Of a DNA stretch of 64,000 bases, positions 31,657 through 44,330 are shown in pieces. Origin of the DNA: Ascoidea rubescens DSM 1968 (lineage: Eukaryota > Ascomycota > Saccharomycetes > Ascoideales > Ascoideaceae). The position numbers and the translations under genes are program-made. Where the stretch lies: NCBI RefSeq assembly GCF_001661345.1, contig NW_017962913.1, positions 439,428 to 503,427 of the forward strand, read 5' to 3'. Every line of letters starts with the position of its first letter. Positions within the stretch are counted from its first letter, which is position 1. Below the pieces are notes generated by a model that worked only from the letters and a program-made list of their open reading frames with translations, made no database searches and had not been told where the DNA came from.

Positions 31657-33128
31657 TTTTTTTTTGGGTAGTAAAAATAGAAGATAGATGAATTATAAGA
31701 GTTATGAGAATATTTAAGAAACTTTTGTTGTAGAAAAATTCATTAAAAGAAATGTAGATAACAGATTAAAATAACAGATAATTAGTAAATAAAAAAATTA
31801 AAATAAGTAAATGAGAGCAAGATTAATTATTATTTGTTCTTTATTGGAGTATTTTGTATTTTTCCTTTTCCTTTGGTATAGAAATCTTTGATATATTATA
31901 TTAAATTAAATTAATATAATATAATGGTAGGAAAAGATGGTTATATTATGTTATATTATATTATATTATATGATAATGTATTATCTGATATGATTTGATT
32001 TGATTTGATTTGATATAATACGATATAATGTGATTTAATAAGATATAATATAAATTGACTGTGTCTGTAAGTATAAAAATGAGTAGATTAAATTGACAAA
32101 ACGCAGAATTTATTGTTAGGAATGTTTTAAAATAAATGAAAGATTGCCGAATTAGATTATTGACAATAAGTGATATAAAGATGAAATTAATTGAAATTTG
32201 ATAAATTTTAATATAAAATAGTTGATTTTGATGTTTTGTTCAACGAGTTTTTTCTCTTTTAATTAAAAATAAAAGATAATTAAAAGTATTGATTAATTAA
32301 GATTGTTTTATTGTATTTTATTTTGTTTTATCACTCTTTTTTTTGAATAATTTCTTTTTTGATTTTTGCTTATTCAAGGTTTTTTTTCCTTTTCCTTTTC
32401 CTTTTCCTTTTAGGATTGAATGTATATGATTTCAGTATCAAATTTGTTGTTGCTTGAATGACAAATGTAGAGGAAAACTGAAAAAAATAACAAAATAAAG
32501 AAATAAAACGTAAAAAAAATTCAGAAAAACGAATCAGATGAATCAAAAAAGGTTTTATAAGGTGAGATGGGAGAGAGATCCAGAAAAAGTAACTTGTTTT
32601 GGTGCACTGAAACTATTTTTGAGCTGTTATGAGTTAAAATGAAATGATTAACGGATGCAACGATAAACAGAACTAAGAAAAGAGAGGAAAAGCACTATTC
32701 AGTTTCTTACAGAGAAAAAGAAGCTCTATGTTTTACGCTGGTTATGTTAAGAGGCTCGAAGCGACAGAGATGCCCGAGCCAATTCGAGCCCTGCTGTCGA
32801 TTCAGCTGCTTCTGAAGAACATCCCATTCAGAGACAGCGGCTCGTCAGCACCTTCGAATGCTCTAACGCGTGACATAGCCCCGTCTGCACAGGAGATATC
32901 CCGTCAGGCATCCGCTAAACAGCTGCTCCATCGCCAAAGTCACGTCGTACTGCCCCGCCACAAAAGAACACTGGTGCTGCACTGACCAAACAGTCTCACA
33001 TGACAATGGTTAGACGCACGAGCGCTGATCGAACGCGTTGTGCGCGTAAAGCACACCGCAGTGCAGTGCGCTAGCGTGCACCCAAACCCAAGCGCTGACT
33101 ACAGTTAGAGATAGCAAAAAAAGGTATT
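31657..33128. other. BOI upstream region and GC-rich block next to the tRNA
   Basis: 31,657-32,700 is AT-rich with short repeats (TTATA units at 31,945-31,970; TGATT units at 31,990-32,012; TTTTCC units at 32,383-32,413). From 32,730 to 33,110 the GC content rises sharply, with ACGCGT at 32866-32871 and 33033-33038 and a TGCGCG core near 33,041. ACGCGT is the MCB element bound by Mbp1/Swi6. An 85-codon ATG frame at 32728-32985 has no recognisable features. Confidence 0.45.
33116..33122 (-). terminator. RNA polymerase III terminator of tRNA-Ile
   Basis: Seven T residues on the minus strand begin 7 nt after the mature 3' end of the tRNA, typical of pol III termination. Confidence 0.8.
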
Positions 33129-33244
33129 TGCTCTAGGAGGGGATCGAACCCACGACCGTCGCGTTACTTAACGGACCGTGACATTGTGATAAACGTCGAT
33201 GAACGATTATAAGCACGAAGCGCTTACCTCTGCGCCACAAGAGC
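33129..33244 (-). tRNA. tRNA-Ile(UAU) with intron
   Basis: Exon 1 is 33244-33207 and exon 2 is 33163-33129, 73 nt together; the 43-nt intron (33206-33164) follows position 38 as usual. The D arm is GCGC-AGAGGTAA-GCGC, the anticodon arm TCGTG-CTTATAA-CGCGA with anticodon TAT at 34-36, and the T loop TTCGATC. tRNA-Ile(UAU) also carries an intron in S. cerevisiae, and the body is very close to it. Two stem positions are T-T mismatches (6:67 in the acceptor stem and 50:64 in the T stem), which is unusual. A T7 terminator follows. Confidence 0.88.
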
Positions 33245-33523
33245 AAATCCTTGATCGTCAAATTACTGATTTTGTCAGTTGCAAACAAGCTATAGCATCT
33301 TGTTTATTATACAATTTTATTTCTGTTTTTTCTACAGTTGATCAAAAAAAAAAAGAAATCGACTAGTTTCGTTAGGAAATTGAATATAAATAGCATTGAA
33401 TATAATAAAATTATCATTAGTAAAGAAAAATAAAAACTCACTGTCATCCCATTTGAAATAGCCAATAGCAAATGCTATATACAAAAATGTTATATACACA
33501 AAATGAACATTCATTCAAAGTAT
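33245..33523. other. Spacer between tRNA-Ile and MRP10
   Basis: AT-rich 5' flank of the tRNA and 3' flank of MRP10. No gene seen. Confidence 0.45.
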
Positions 33524-33924
33524 CTATCCTTTGTAATAACCACTGATTTTGGGATATAAACGACCTGCGTGATAATTGATAGGTGATTTAACTGGAGCTG
33601 GTGGTTTCTAGTATCATATCAATTTGTTAGTTGTCGTCTTTTGGGTTCATTTATTACCTTTTTTTTATAGACAGATTCTCTTTATCATACCGCCATCAGT
33701 AATGGAAAATAATGGCAAATAATTATACTTACATATGTCTCCATACAAGACGTCAAATCAGTTTGCAAAGAACTGCAAACCGTCGACCCTTCACCATTAG
33801 ATGCCCAACAATTTAGCAATGCAGACATCATAACAATACACTTATTAGGTTCTTTCACCTGAGCAAGAGGCTTTCTGACCTTTAGTCTTGGTAATGGAGG
33901 CAATCTTGTTGGTTTGTTTGCCAT
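33524..33924 (-). CDS. MRP10: Mitochondrial small ribosomal subunit protein Mrp10 (mS37), two exons
   Basis: Exon 1 (33924-33733) encodes 64 residues ending SCMETY; exon 2 (33607-33524) encodes [20 protein letters not shown] and seven more residues. The spliced 91-residue protein matches yeast Mrp10 (95 residues): the start [12 protein letters not shown], a twin CX9C helix pair (Cys29/39 and Cys50/60) and the C-terminal INYHAGRLY, which is present only after splicing. Mrp10 is an intermembrane-space-oxidised (Mia40 substrate) CHCH protein that then assembles into the mitochondrial small subunit. Read without splicing, the frame would end in a hydrophobic tail unlike the family. Confidence 0.95.
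33608..33732 (-). other. Spliceosomal intron in MRP10
   Basis: 125 nt on the minus strand, donor GTAAGT at 33732-33727, branch-like AACTAAC at 33632-33626, acceptor TAG ending at 33608. It falls between two codons (phase 0). Confidence 0.92.
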
Positions 33925-34802
33925 TTGAAATATCCTAATTCACGTATATCTGCACAATCAATGTTTCAACATCAGCGAAAAATTTATCTTCCTGTTCATT
34001 TTTCATTTTCCATCGCTTTTCTCTAAAATGTATCTCCAAACTTACCCGGCCTTCTCTCCCTCCTGAAACCACTGTGCTGGATTCTTCCCTGCTTATCTCT
34101 CTTTTCTTTTTCCCTTTCCTGCTGTCTTTCTGCTGCTTCCCTCATACATATTCAAATATAAAGAAAATTTTACACACCTTCTTTGCCTTTTCCAATTTAG
34201 TCCGGCTTACTTATCATATTCATCATCCATCAATCTATTATTTTTTAAAAATCCAAAAAAATTTATTTTTTTTTATTTTTTTTTGCTTGTTATATTTCTA
34301 TACATCTTCTATTCAGTTTAATTTTTTCAGCTTTTGAAAAAAATTATTTCCTTAATTTTTAATCACTTTAACCCCTGTCCAATCAAAACCCTTTCAAACT
34401 ACTCATTTTAAAAAAATTTAATCAATCAATTTATCTCCTTAATTCATTTATTTTGAACATGTATGTATTAGTCCGTATTATAAATTATCTCATCCCGTTG
34501 GAATTTTTCAATTTAACATTTTTCCCGATTTTTAACGATTTTTTAAACAATATTTCTTATTTTCCCTTATTTTTAGTATTTATTTTTCGATAATTTTGTT
34601 ATAAAAATTATTTTTTATTTCGACATTTATTATTATTTATTGATATTTTTTTATCTTTTTTTTTTATCTCTTTTTTTTATTTTATTTAAATAAAATAAAA
34701 AAAAAAATTAACCAAATTAATTAATTTCATTTATTAACTTATTTTATTTTATTCATATAATTAGCTAATATTTATATTTATATTTATAATAAAAATCAAA
34801 AC

Positions 34803-34867
<65 letters not shown>

Positions 34868-34879
34868 AAACGCTTAAAA
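33925..34879. other. MRP10-HST1 divergent intergenic region
   Basis: Next to MRP10 is a short promoter. From 34,030 to 34,340 the top strand is pyrimidine-rich, then very AT-rich to the HST1 ATG. A 45-codon ATG frame starts at 34459 and a GTATGT lies at 34461-34466, but I cannot tie either to an exon. An AAT repeat directly precedes the HST1 start. Confidence 0.45.
34803..34865 (+). repeat. Noncoding AAT microsatellite just before the HST1 ATG
   Basis: 21 AAT units end 14 nt before the start codon. In the HST1 frame it reads as TAA stops, so unlike the other long AAT tracts here it is not protein-coding; it probably lies in the 5' leader. Confidence 0.9.
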
Positions 34880-35074
34880 ATGCTAGAAGACAGTTTCCTG
34901 GTACTAAAAGTTAATCATGCTCCCCCAGATTTATACAATAATAGAGCTTCAAAGATCCAAAAAGTTCTGCATTCCTCTATAAATTCAATTCCAAAACGTT
35001 CTTCGTCTGCTAATTTAAATTCAATCCCCAAATCAAATGGTACCGTTATAAATAATACAAATAACAATAATAAC

Positions 35075-35115
<41 letters not shown>

Positions 35116-35213
35116 CTCAGATTCTGATAAGAGTTTTTCCTCGGATGAACACTATGCCAATAATATATCAAATGATAATAATAATAATAATAATAGTAAT
35201 AATAATAATAATA

Positions 35214-35307
<94 letters not shown>

Positions 35308-36661
35308 TAATAACAATAATAACAATAACAAATCAAATGCTAGCTTGAAGAACAAAAATGAAAAACAAAACGAAAAATCAAACGAAAAATCAAACGAAAT
35401 TATATATAACGCTCCGTTTTCTAAAGAAGACAGTGAAAGAGCTAGAAACCACCTTAAAACTGAGGGCTCAATGTCCTTTTTAGATCAATATTTACCCAGT
35501 CGTGCTTCTGGTGACGATATTGTCAAAATAATCATGTTATTAGGATTTTATCCCTCTGATATTAAAGATTATAACAATGAACAACATATTTTACACTTAA
35601 TCAAATGTTTGCAAAAAGCCATGAATAAGGTGTTAACATCAAGAAATCGCTTGAATAATTTTAGTACAATTGATAACTTTGTCACAAAATTATTAAATGC
35701 TAAAAAAGTCCTAGTATTAACAGGAGCAGGAATTTCCACATCATTAGGTATTCCTGATTTTAGATCTTCAAAGGGTTTTTATTCGAGATTAACTAATTTA
35801 GGGCTAAGTGATCCCCAAGAAGTATTTGATTTAAATACTTTTCATTTGGACCCAACTATTTTCTACTCGATCGCTGATATGATTTTACCACCAAACAACA
35901 TTTTCACTCCACTACATGCTTTCATCAAGATATTACAAGATAAGGGGAAATTATTAAGAAACTATACACAAAATATCGATAATTTAGAGAGCATCGTCGG
36001 AATAAATCCAGATAAACTAATCCAATGCCATGGATCATTTGCGACTGCGACATGCCAAACATGTGGCTATCAAGTAAAGGGTTCTTTGATATTTGATGAC
36101 ATCAGAAAGAAAAATTTAGCTATTTGTGTTAGATGCGAAAAAAAGAGAAATGAGCTATTAGACAACGCAAGATCAATGAAACCGTCTTTTGGGGTTATGA
36201 AACCCGACATAACGTTTTTCGGCGAAGCCTTACCAGAAAGATTCCATGATTATTTGAAAAAGGATATTAAAGATTGTGATTTGTTAATCTGCATTGGAAC
36301 ATCGTTAAAAGTTGCACCAGTCTCTGAGATTGTTAACAAGATTCCTGAGGATGTTCCTCAAATTTTGATCAATAGAGATGAAGTGAAACATTGCCAATTC
36401 GATATCAATTTATTAGGGTATTGCGATCAAATTATCTGCTACATTTGCGATAAATTAGGATGGAAGATACCCCATGAGAAGTACAATTCGATATTGAATA
36501 GTGGATTGGAGGTTGTAACACTTAATAGCGAGACTGGCACCTACGAGATTACAGACGAGAACCAAAGACGCGAGAGAGCATTGAAGGAAGAGGAAAACGA
36601 CGATGAGGACGACGAAGACGAAGACGACGACGACAGAGAGAATGACTCTGACAGTGACTAG
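34880..36661 (+). CDS. Sir2/Hst1-type NAD-dependent histone deacetylase with long poly-Asn region
   Basis: 593 residues. A Ser/Asn-rich first 175 residues contain two long AAT-coded Asn tracts. The Sir2/Hst1-specific helical region begins at ~183 (ARNHLKTEGSMSFLDQYLPSR). The sirtuin core starts at ~275 with LTGAGISTSLGIPDFRS (NAD-binding), then QNIDNLE, the catalytic His in QCHGS, two CxxC zinc pairs (CQTC and CVRC) and CIGTSLKVAPVSE and INRDE at the NAD site. The C-terminus is a strongly acidic run. Sir2 and Hst1 are nuclear deacetylases for silencing and for Sum1/Rfm1 repression; in yeasts with a single copy one protein does both, so I give no symbol. CDC48 follows on the same strand, 366 bp later. 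Confidence 0.92.
35059..35332 (+). repeat. Poly-Asn AAT tracts in the SIR2/HST1 gene
   Basis: Two tracts (about 35,068-35,112 and 35,177-35,330), mostly AAT with single AGT and AAC interruptions, encode more than 60 Asn in total. Confidence 0.88.
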
Positions 36662-36791
36662 CACATAGACAGTAGCTTAGTACAGCGATAGAATATAGAA
36701 ACAGCATTCAATCGATAGTTTTAAGAGAACAAGCAGCAAAATCAGCAGAACGACCGGCCGGTGGCGGCAACCGCGGCCGGGCAACAAAAAG

Positions 36792-36804
36792 TTCCAGAAG
36801 GTCC
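36792..36804. promoter_or_regulatory. Heat-shock element-like site upstream of CDC48
   Basis: TTCCAGAAGGTCC contains inverted TTC and GAA units with the right 2-nt spacing, plus a third degenerate unit. It is about 225 bp before the ATG. Hsf1 is the expected binder. Confidence 0.5.
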
Positions 36805-36847
36805 CCGCGGCGTACGTTTTCATTTCGTTTTTATCTGCTCTGAGGAT

Positions 36848-36856
36848 GGTGGCGAA
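36848..36856 (+). promoter_or_regulatory. PACE-like Rpn4 site upstream of CDC48
   Basis: GGTGGCGAA differs by one base from the proteasome-associated control element GGTGGCAAA and lies 172 bp before the ATG. Rpn4 controls CDC48 and proteasome genes in S. cerevisiae. Confidence 0.6.
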
Positions 36857-37024
36857 TTGTTCTTCAAAACTTAATCAGCGTCTCCAGTTGCTTATAAGTA
36901 GTTCTTTCTAAGTTATCTGGAATTTTTTTTGCTTCAATTTCTTTGTTCTACAAATCTATTTCTTTTGCTTCAGAGTTCTTCAATCTCTGTTCACTCTCAC
37001 TGCCCGTATTCTCAGTTTTTTTAA

Positions 37025-39556
<2,532 letters not shown>

Positions 39557-39783
39557 GCTTGTTGATATGGAATTGTTTTAGATATTCAAAACTCATTTAT
39601 TTTTTTTCATTTCCTTTTATTTTTATAGTAGATTTAATAGTATTACTGTGTCTTATATTTTTCACGTATCAAAAAAATAAAATAAAATAAAATAAAATAA
39701 AATTAAATAATAATAAAGAAAAATCTTTTAAATGAAAATCGATGTTATATTAGATAAATCAGAGAAAACCGAAAAACCGCAAA

Positions 39784-41295
39784 CTATAGAATTCCATTAA
39801 ATGCAATTCTTTCAAACTCTCTTACACCATCTAAAAAGCCATCCTCCCATTCCCAAAGAAACTTGTTTTCACCTTTAAGGATAATGTGTTCATTCAATCT
39901 AGCTGCTTTCCAGGCATTGATTCTTCCAATTCTTGAGCCATAAAACTCTGAAAAAGAATAGGCATCTCCCCATCCAGCTAGAAAACCATCACTATATCGA
40001 TCTGTTTCCCATTCCTCTGAAGGGTCTAGTTTTTGACATTTTTCATTATGCTCTTCGGATTTACGCATCAAGATATAATTAAGATCATCCTCAGTAGCTT
40101 CTTTGATTATTGACATGGGTCGATGAGGAATAGCACCTCTGTTGACCATTGATCTAAAACTCCATTCACTATATTCAGAATTTGGAAGTTTATAGGTCCA
40201 AAAATAACAACCAGATCTAGCCCTCATATTATAAATGTAAACCTGCTTTCTTCCAAAATCACAAGTCTTCGAATCACGATCATTGAAAAAGTACTGTTTC
40301 CAAGAATTTTCATGAATGTAACAAGAATATTCGCCAATTATAAAATCAAAATCAGCTGTGTCAACACCATTAAGTACAAAATTATCCATTTCTTGAATGA
40401 TTTTATCGGGTCTTTTTTCTTTATCTTCTCTTGAATTGCAAAAGTATTGGTGATGATCAATATCAACTGATAGCCAACCATTTGCAATTGCAGTATGATT
40501 TCTTAACCAATTAATCCATTGAATAGGATTCCAACTATCTGAAATTATAATTGGAACAAATTCGTTTTTTTTACGAATAACAGTTATACTTCTTTCGTAA
40601 AACTTTCTCAAATCATCAAATTTGACGTCTTTTTCAATTTCACTTAAGACTTCAAGTCCAGCTATGTTTTGATAATTGTATATATCGTTTGCAATAAATT
40701 TTAATAAACTAAGAGTGGTTATTTGATATGTAGTGTTCTTCCAAAAGGGTGATTTTGAGGAGATGATTCCAAGGTTGTTATCAGTATCACCTGCACCTGG
40801 AACAGAAGAAATAGTGATCAAGATGCTGATATTATAATCAGAGGCCTTTTTGATATAATTTTCTTTTAGGATCTTCCAGGCATTTTCATAAACGCCAGCA
40901 ATAGATTGCATTGGTGTAGAATGACAAAATTTGCCTCCATTAACATGCCAGTAACCAATTGGGATTCTTATCGAAGTTACACCCACTTCCATTAACCATT
41001 TCCATTCTTGATCATCAAGATAATTTTTCCAGTGATTTTCTAATAGCTCTCTAGTTTTTGAGACACCATTTTTTTGGATGTGTTTTTGTATAGCATCAAA
41101 TTCATTATCGGTGCCCTCTATAAAAAATTCATCAAATATTAGTTTTTGAAGATAAAAAAGACTACCAAAATTAACACCCAAGTTTCTTCTTGACAGGAAA
41201 ATATTTCTTAAGTTTGGTTCAGCACCTGCGTGGACTGCTGGAGCTGCTGGTAAGAGGGTGTTGTTAAGTAGTGCTAATTTTATTTTTTTCAACAT
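39784..41295 (-). CDS. GH5-family glucanase-like protein (YBR056W-like)
   Basis: 503 residues, almost the same as S. cerevisiae YBR056W (501). The start at 41295 is the only ATG before the conserved GVNFGSLFYLQK segment. A TIM-barrel of the exo-1,3-beta-glucanase type is indicated by EWKWLMEVGVTSIRIPIGYWHV and the nucleophile segment FIIGEYSCY. At the expected acid/base position the usual N-E-P is replaced by LEVLSEIE, so activity is uncertain. No signal peptide is evident, in line with a cytosolic protein; the N-terminal ALLNNTLLPAAPAV is only weakly hydrophobic. The biological substrate is unknown. Confidence 0.8.
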   Translation of the reverse strand: MLKKIKLALLNNTLLPAAPAVHAGAEPNLRNIFLSRRNLGVNFGSLFYLQKLIFDEFFIEGTDNEFDAIQKHIQKNGVSKTRELLENHWKNYLDDQEWKWLMEVGVTSIRIPIGYWHVNGGKFCHSTPMQSIAGVYENAWKILKENYIKKASDYNISILITISSVPGAGDTDNNLGIISSKSPFWKNTTYQITTLSLLKFIANDIYNYQNIAGLEVLSEIEKDVKFDDLRKFYERSITVIRKKNEFVPIIISDSWNPIQWINWLRNHTAIANGWLSVDIDHHQYFCNSREDKEKRPDKIIQEMDNFVLNGVDTADFDFIIGEYSCYIHENSWKQYFFNDRDSKTCDFGRKQVYIYNMRARSGCYFWTYKLPNSEYSEWSFRSMVNRGAIPHRPMSIIKEATEDDLNYILMRKSEEHNEKCQKLDPSEEWETDRYSDGFLAGWGDAYSFSEFYGSRIGRINAWKAARLNEHIILKGENKFLWEWEDGFLDGVREFERIAFNGIL

Positions 41296-41784
41296 TTTTC
41301 TGCAATTGATTTAAGGATTTATCTGATTGAAATATACTGGAAAACAATACTTCCTTGAAAGTGCTTTGTTGCAGATGCACTCAATGTTCAACAAGAAAAC
41401 AGACCAAATATATCAACTGATCAAGAAACAATGCAAGAGAGCTGATTGTCTCTTGCAAAATAAGACTGGAAATCTTTAATCAAAGCTTAGTTTGATAGAG
41501 CTCGATTGGGCTTGAAACATTGTGGATTGGATAACCTCCTTAGCACAGGCTTCCCAGTGGTTCTCTGTTCAGCAGAATTCTTCCCAACAGCTGTTACAGT
41601 GTTTCACACAATGATCTACAATAACCAACACGTCCAATGAAAGTGGTACATTCCATGTGATTTCTGTCTCACCAAAACCCCAAAGATTGCAGCAATAGCT
41701 ACATTTTATTGGAAAGTTTGATGCTATGGAAACTACAGAGATAGTAGAGATGGAAAAGATGAAAAAATGCTCTTGGTTATTGGT
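41296..41784. other. Intergenic region upstream of the GH5 gene
   Basis: 5' flank of the GH5 gene and 3' flank of the frameshifted transporter. No gene or strong motif seen. Confidence 0.4.
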
Positions 41785-43679
41785 TCATTTATCCAAGCTG
41801 TCATACAATCTTTGAAGGTCGTAGCTTTCCCTCCAATAGGCTCCTCTTTTTTTTAGCAAGAGAATGGATAGACTTGACACCACCACCAAGCCAGCTACAG
41901 CAGAATATAGTGCACCAGCACCCATTACTCTTATCAATGGCTCTGTAAAGAAGGACCCTGCTGTTGCTAGTATTTGTCTCATGAAATTGTTTAATGCGAC
42001 TCCTGTGGCTCCTCTTCCTGGCAATGAATCGACAACATAGGTTACAACACAACCTATTGTCAACATCGAAGCAATTCCAAAAATAAAGGTTCCAAGCAAA
42101 GGAAAAACCAGTGGGTTTCTTTTTGAAAACACCAACCGGTTATCAATAAGGAAATTGGAAAGAAGATAATGGCCATGAGCATATTGTATGATATTCTTGC
42201 TTCTGGGGCTAAAAACCCATATTTTTTCTCGTATTTTTTTAATAAACTATCCACATATTTTCCACCTAGAACTGATGCAACAATATAACCAGCAGAGTTC
42301 GGAAGATAAACTAAACCAATGAGCATTGGACCAAAATTATAAGGTTCTTGAGAGTATAAGTTAGAAAGAGCAATATTGTTAATATAAACTGGTAAGAACG
42401 TTATTGAAGAAAAAAATACAGCTAAAAACACTGGAGGGTATCTAAAGAAAATTAATGATCGCACAGGTTGAAAGACATAAATGTAAATTGTATTTTTAAT
42501 ATCATAATCTTCTTCATGATTATTTTCGAGCTCTTTTTCAACTTCCTTAGTAATTCCTTTGATGTCTTGGTTATGAATTCTTGCAACTAGATTTGGGTCA
42601 CTTGAGTCAATTTTTGATACATTTATTGGGCCAATTGTGTCCACTATTGGTCCTTTTTCAAGATTTTGGGTTACTAATGATCTGCTTTCAATTTTCTTTA
42701 GTAATCTGTTGATGTTTTCCCCGTTATTATTATGATTGACATCATTATTGTGTTCTTTGTCATAGTTTTTCTCAAGATCACTATTACTGGAATCTGCTTC
42801 ATGGTTTTCTCTTCTGCTTGCTAATACACGAGCAATTGCATCTTTGCTACTTTGCTTTCTTAATGTCTCTGGTAAACCAAATAAAATTACAAAGTCCAAG
42901 AATCCTGAAAATATCACAAGAAACCATTGTGTTCCTCTAAATCCAAATCTTGTGGCAATAGCACCACCAATCAATGGGGCAAGGAATGGTCCCATCAACG
43001 GTCCTAGATAAAATAGCCCCATTGCAGTACCTCTTTCTTTTGGGGCATATAAGTCAGAAATAGAACCTGCGCCAACTGATTGGACAGATGCTGAAGCTGC
43101 TCCAGATAAGACTCTAAAAGCTATTAACATTCCGATGCTTGTAGATAAAGCACATCCAATCGAAAAGCAAAACATTAAAAAAAAGGATATTAGATATACA
43201 TTTCTTCTTCCTTTTCTTTCACTTATTGCAGACCACCACAAGGGAAAAATACCTAAAGTTAAAAGATAAATACCCACCGATATATTAACTAAATATGTCT
43301 GCGTGTTTAACATCTCAATTACATCCTCCATAGCAGGAAGAAGAATGGACGTACCCATGGGGCCAATTATTGAAGCACAAGCAACCACAATTAATAAAAA
43401 ATTTTTGTATTTATTTGGGAAATCTCTTGGATCATTATACTCTGGTATTAGACAAAAGTGCGACAACAACCCTCTTCTCTGGTTTTTTGGGACAATACTT
43501 TTTGTTCTCGATAAGGTATTCGGATTACTCTTCGCATTGAGTTTTTCAAGGTCTGGATGACCATGTATTGTCTGAACATTAAAATCATTATCACTGTCTG
43601 ATTCCGTATGCTGTCTTTCATGAAAGCTTTGGTTATCGTATTTCTTTGATTTCTGAGAGTTGCTTTGATTATAATCCAT
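41785..43679 (-). CDS. Qdr3/Dtr1-like DHA1 MFS transporter with a frameshift
   Basis: Starting at 43679, the first frame runs 539 codons to 42060, but its last ~17 codons do not fit the family. The overlapping frame from about 42135 to 41785 supplies the missing C-terminal part (PLLGTFIFGIASMLTIGC ... RESYDLQRLYDSL). The complete paralog next door shows the expected reading through this point. One missing T in a T5 run (plus-strand A5 at 42103-42107) explains the break; with it the protein would have 631 residues. Otherwise it has the 12 membrane segments of DHA1 drug:H+ antiporters, motif WWSAISERKGRRNVY, SVQSVGAGSISDLYAPKERG and a long central loop. Relatives export drugs, polyamines or dityrosine. 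It may be a sequencing error or a recent pseudogene. Confidence 0.85.
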
Positions 43680-44330
43680 GTGGCCAAGTTTGCAATATTA
43701 TTTTATATTATTCGGGGTTATTCTAAAAAAGCTTATTTTCTGTTTTGTTATTCTTGATGACAAATAGATTATACTAACCCGAAAACTAGAAAACTAGACA
43801 TTTGGCGTTGGATTATAACCTCCAAATTACAAAATTTCAGTGATTTCAATCAGAAATATACCCCAGAGCATTAATGACATTAAATCGTTGAATCATCTTA
43901 ATAATTTGTTCTCATGATCAACAACAAATATCTATTTGACTCATCAGCATACACTGAACAAAATAATGCGTCAAACCTTAATCTCACAGCAAAATCGCTA
44001 TCAACTCTTTTGTCTAGCCTTTTTGGGCCACGGCGGATGATTGGCCCTTTTCTTCACCAAAGCAGTTTTCTCTCTAGGTCGATAAATTTCTCGGAAGCAG
44101 GTTTCACTGCCAATTCACGTGAGTTTTCCCATACAAAAGTCGGAATATCGCGATCAGGTCTTGCAAAAAACCAGCTGGATCGAATTTGAACTTTCTTCCA
44201 ATTTCGAGAAACGGCTTTCTCTTTTGAGTCCAGCCCTATCCGACCGGCATTTAAAGAAACACCGAAAAGTAACCAATTATAAAAGAATATTGATGAATAA
44301 CTTATATGCTGCTATCTATGTTGTTTCGCT
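43680..44330. other. Promoter of the frameshifted Qdr3-like transporter
   Basis: No gene. It has CACGTG at 44116-44121, a nearby CGGAATATCGCG, and TTCGAGAAAC near 44,204. The sister promoter right of 46,038 also has CACGTG and a TTTCTCGAAAC segment. The right end is the 3' flank of the paralog. Confidence 0.45.
44116..44121. promoter_or_regulatory. CACGTG E-box upstream of first Qdr3-like gene
   Basis: Core within TTCACGTGAG, 437 bp before the ATG at 43679. A potential bHLH (Cbf1/Pho4-type) site shared with the paralog's promoter. Confidence 0.35.

Noticed and set aside
32728-32985. 85-codon ATG frame beside the tRNA gene
   Set aside because: It starts with ATG and is in GC-richer DNA, but the translation has no recognisable motif and nothing else supports it. 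It may deserve a look if transcribed.
35046-35355. Antisense poly-Leu, poly-Tyr and poly-Ile frames across the AAT tracts (also at 16277-17672, 58956-59623)
   Set aside because: Mirror images of Asn repeats read in other frames; the opposite strand has the real gene in each case.
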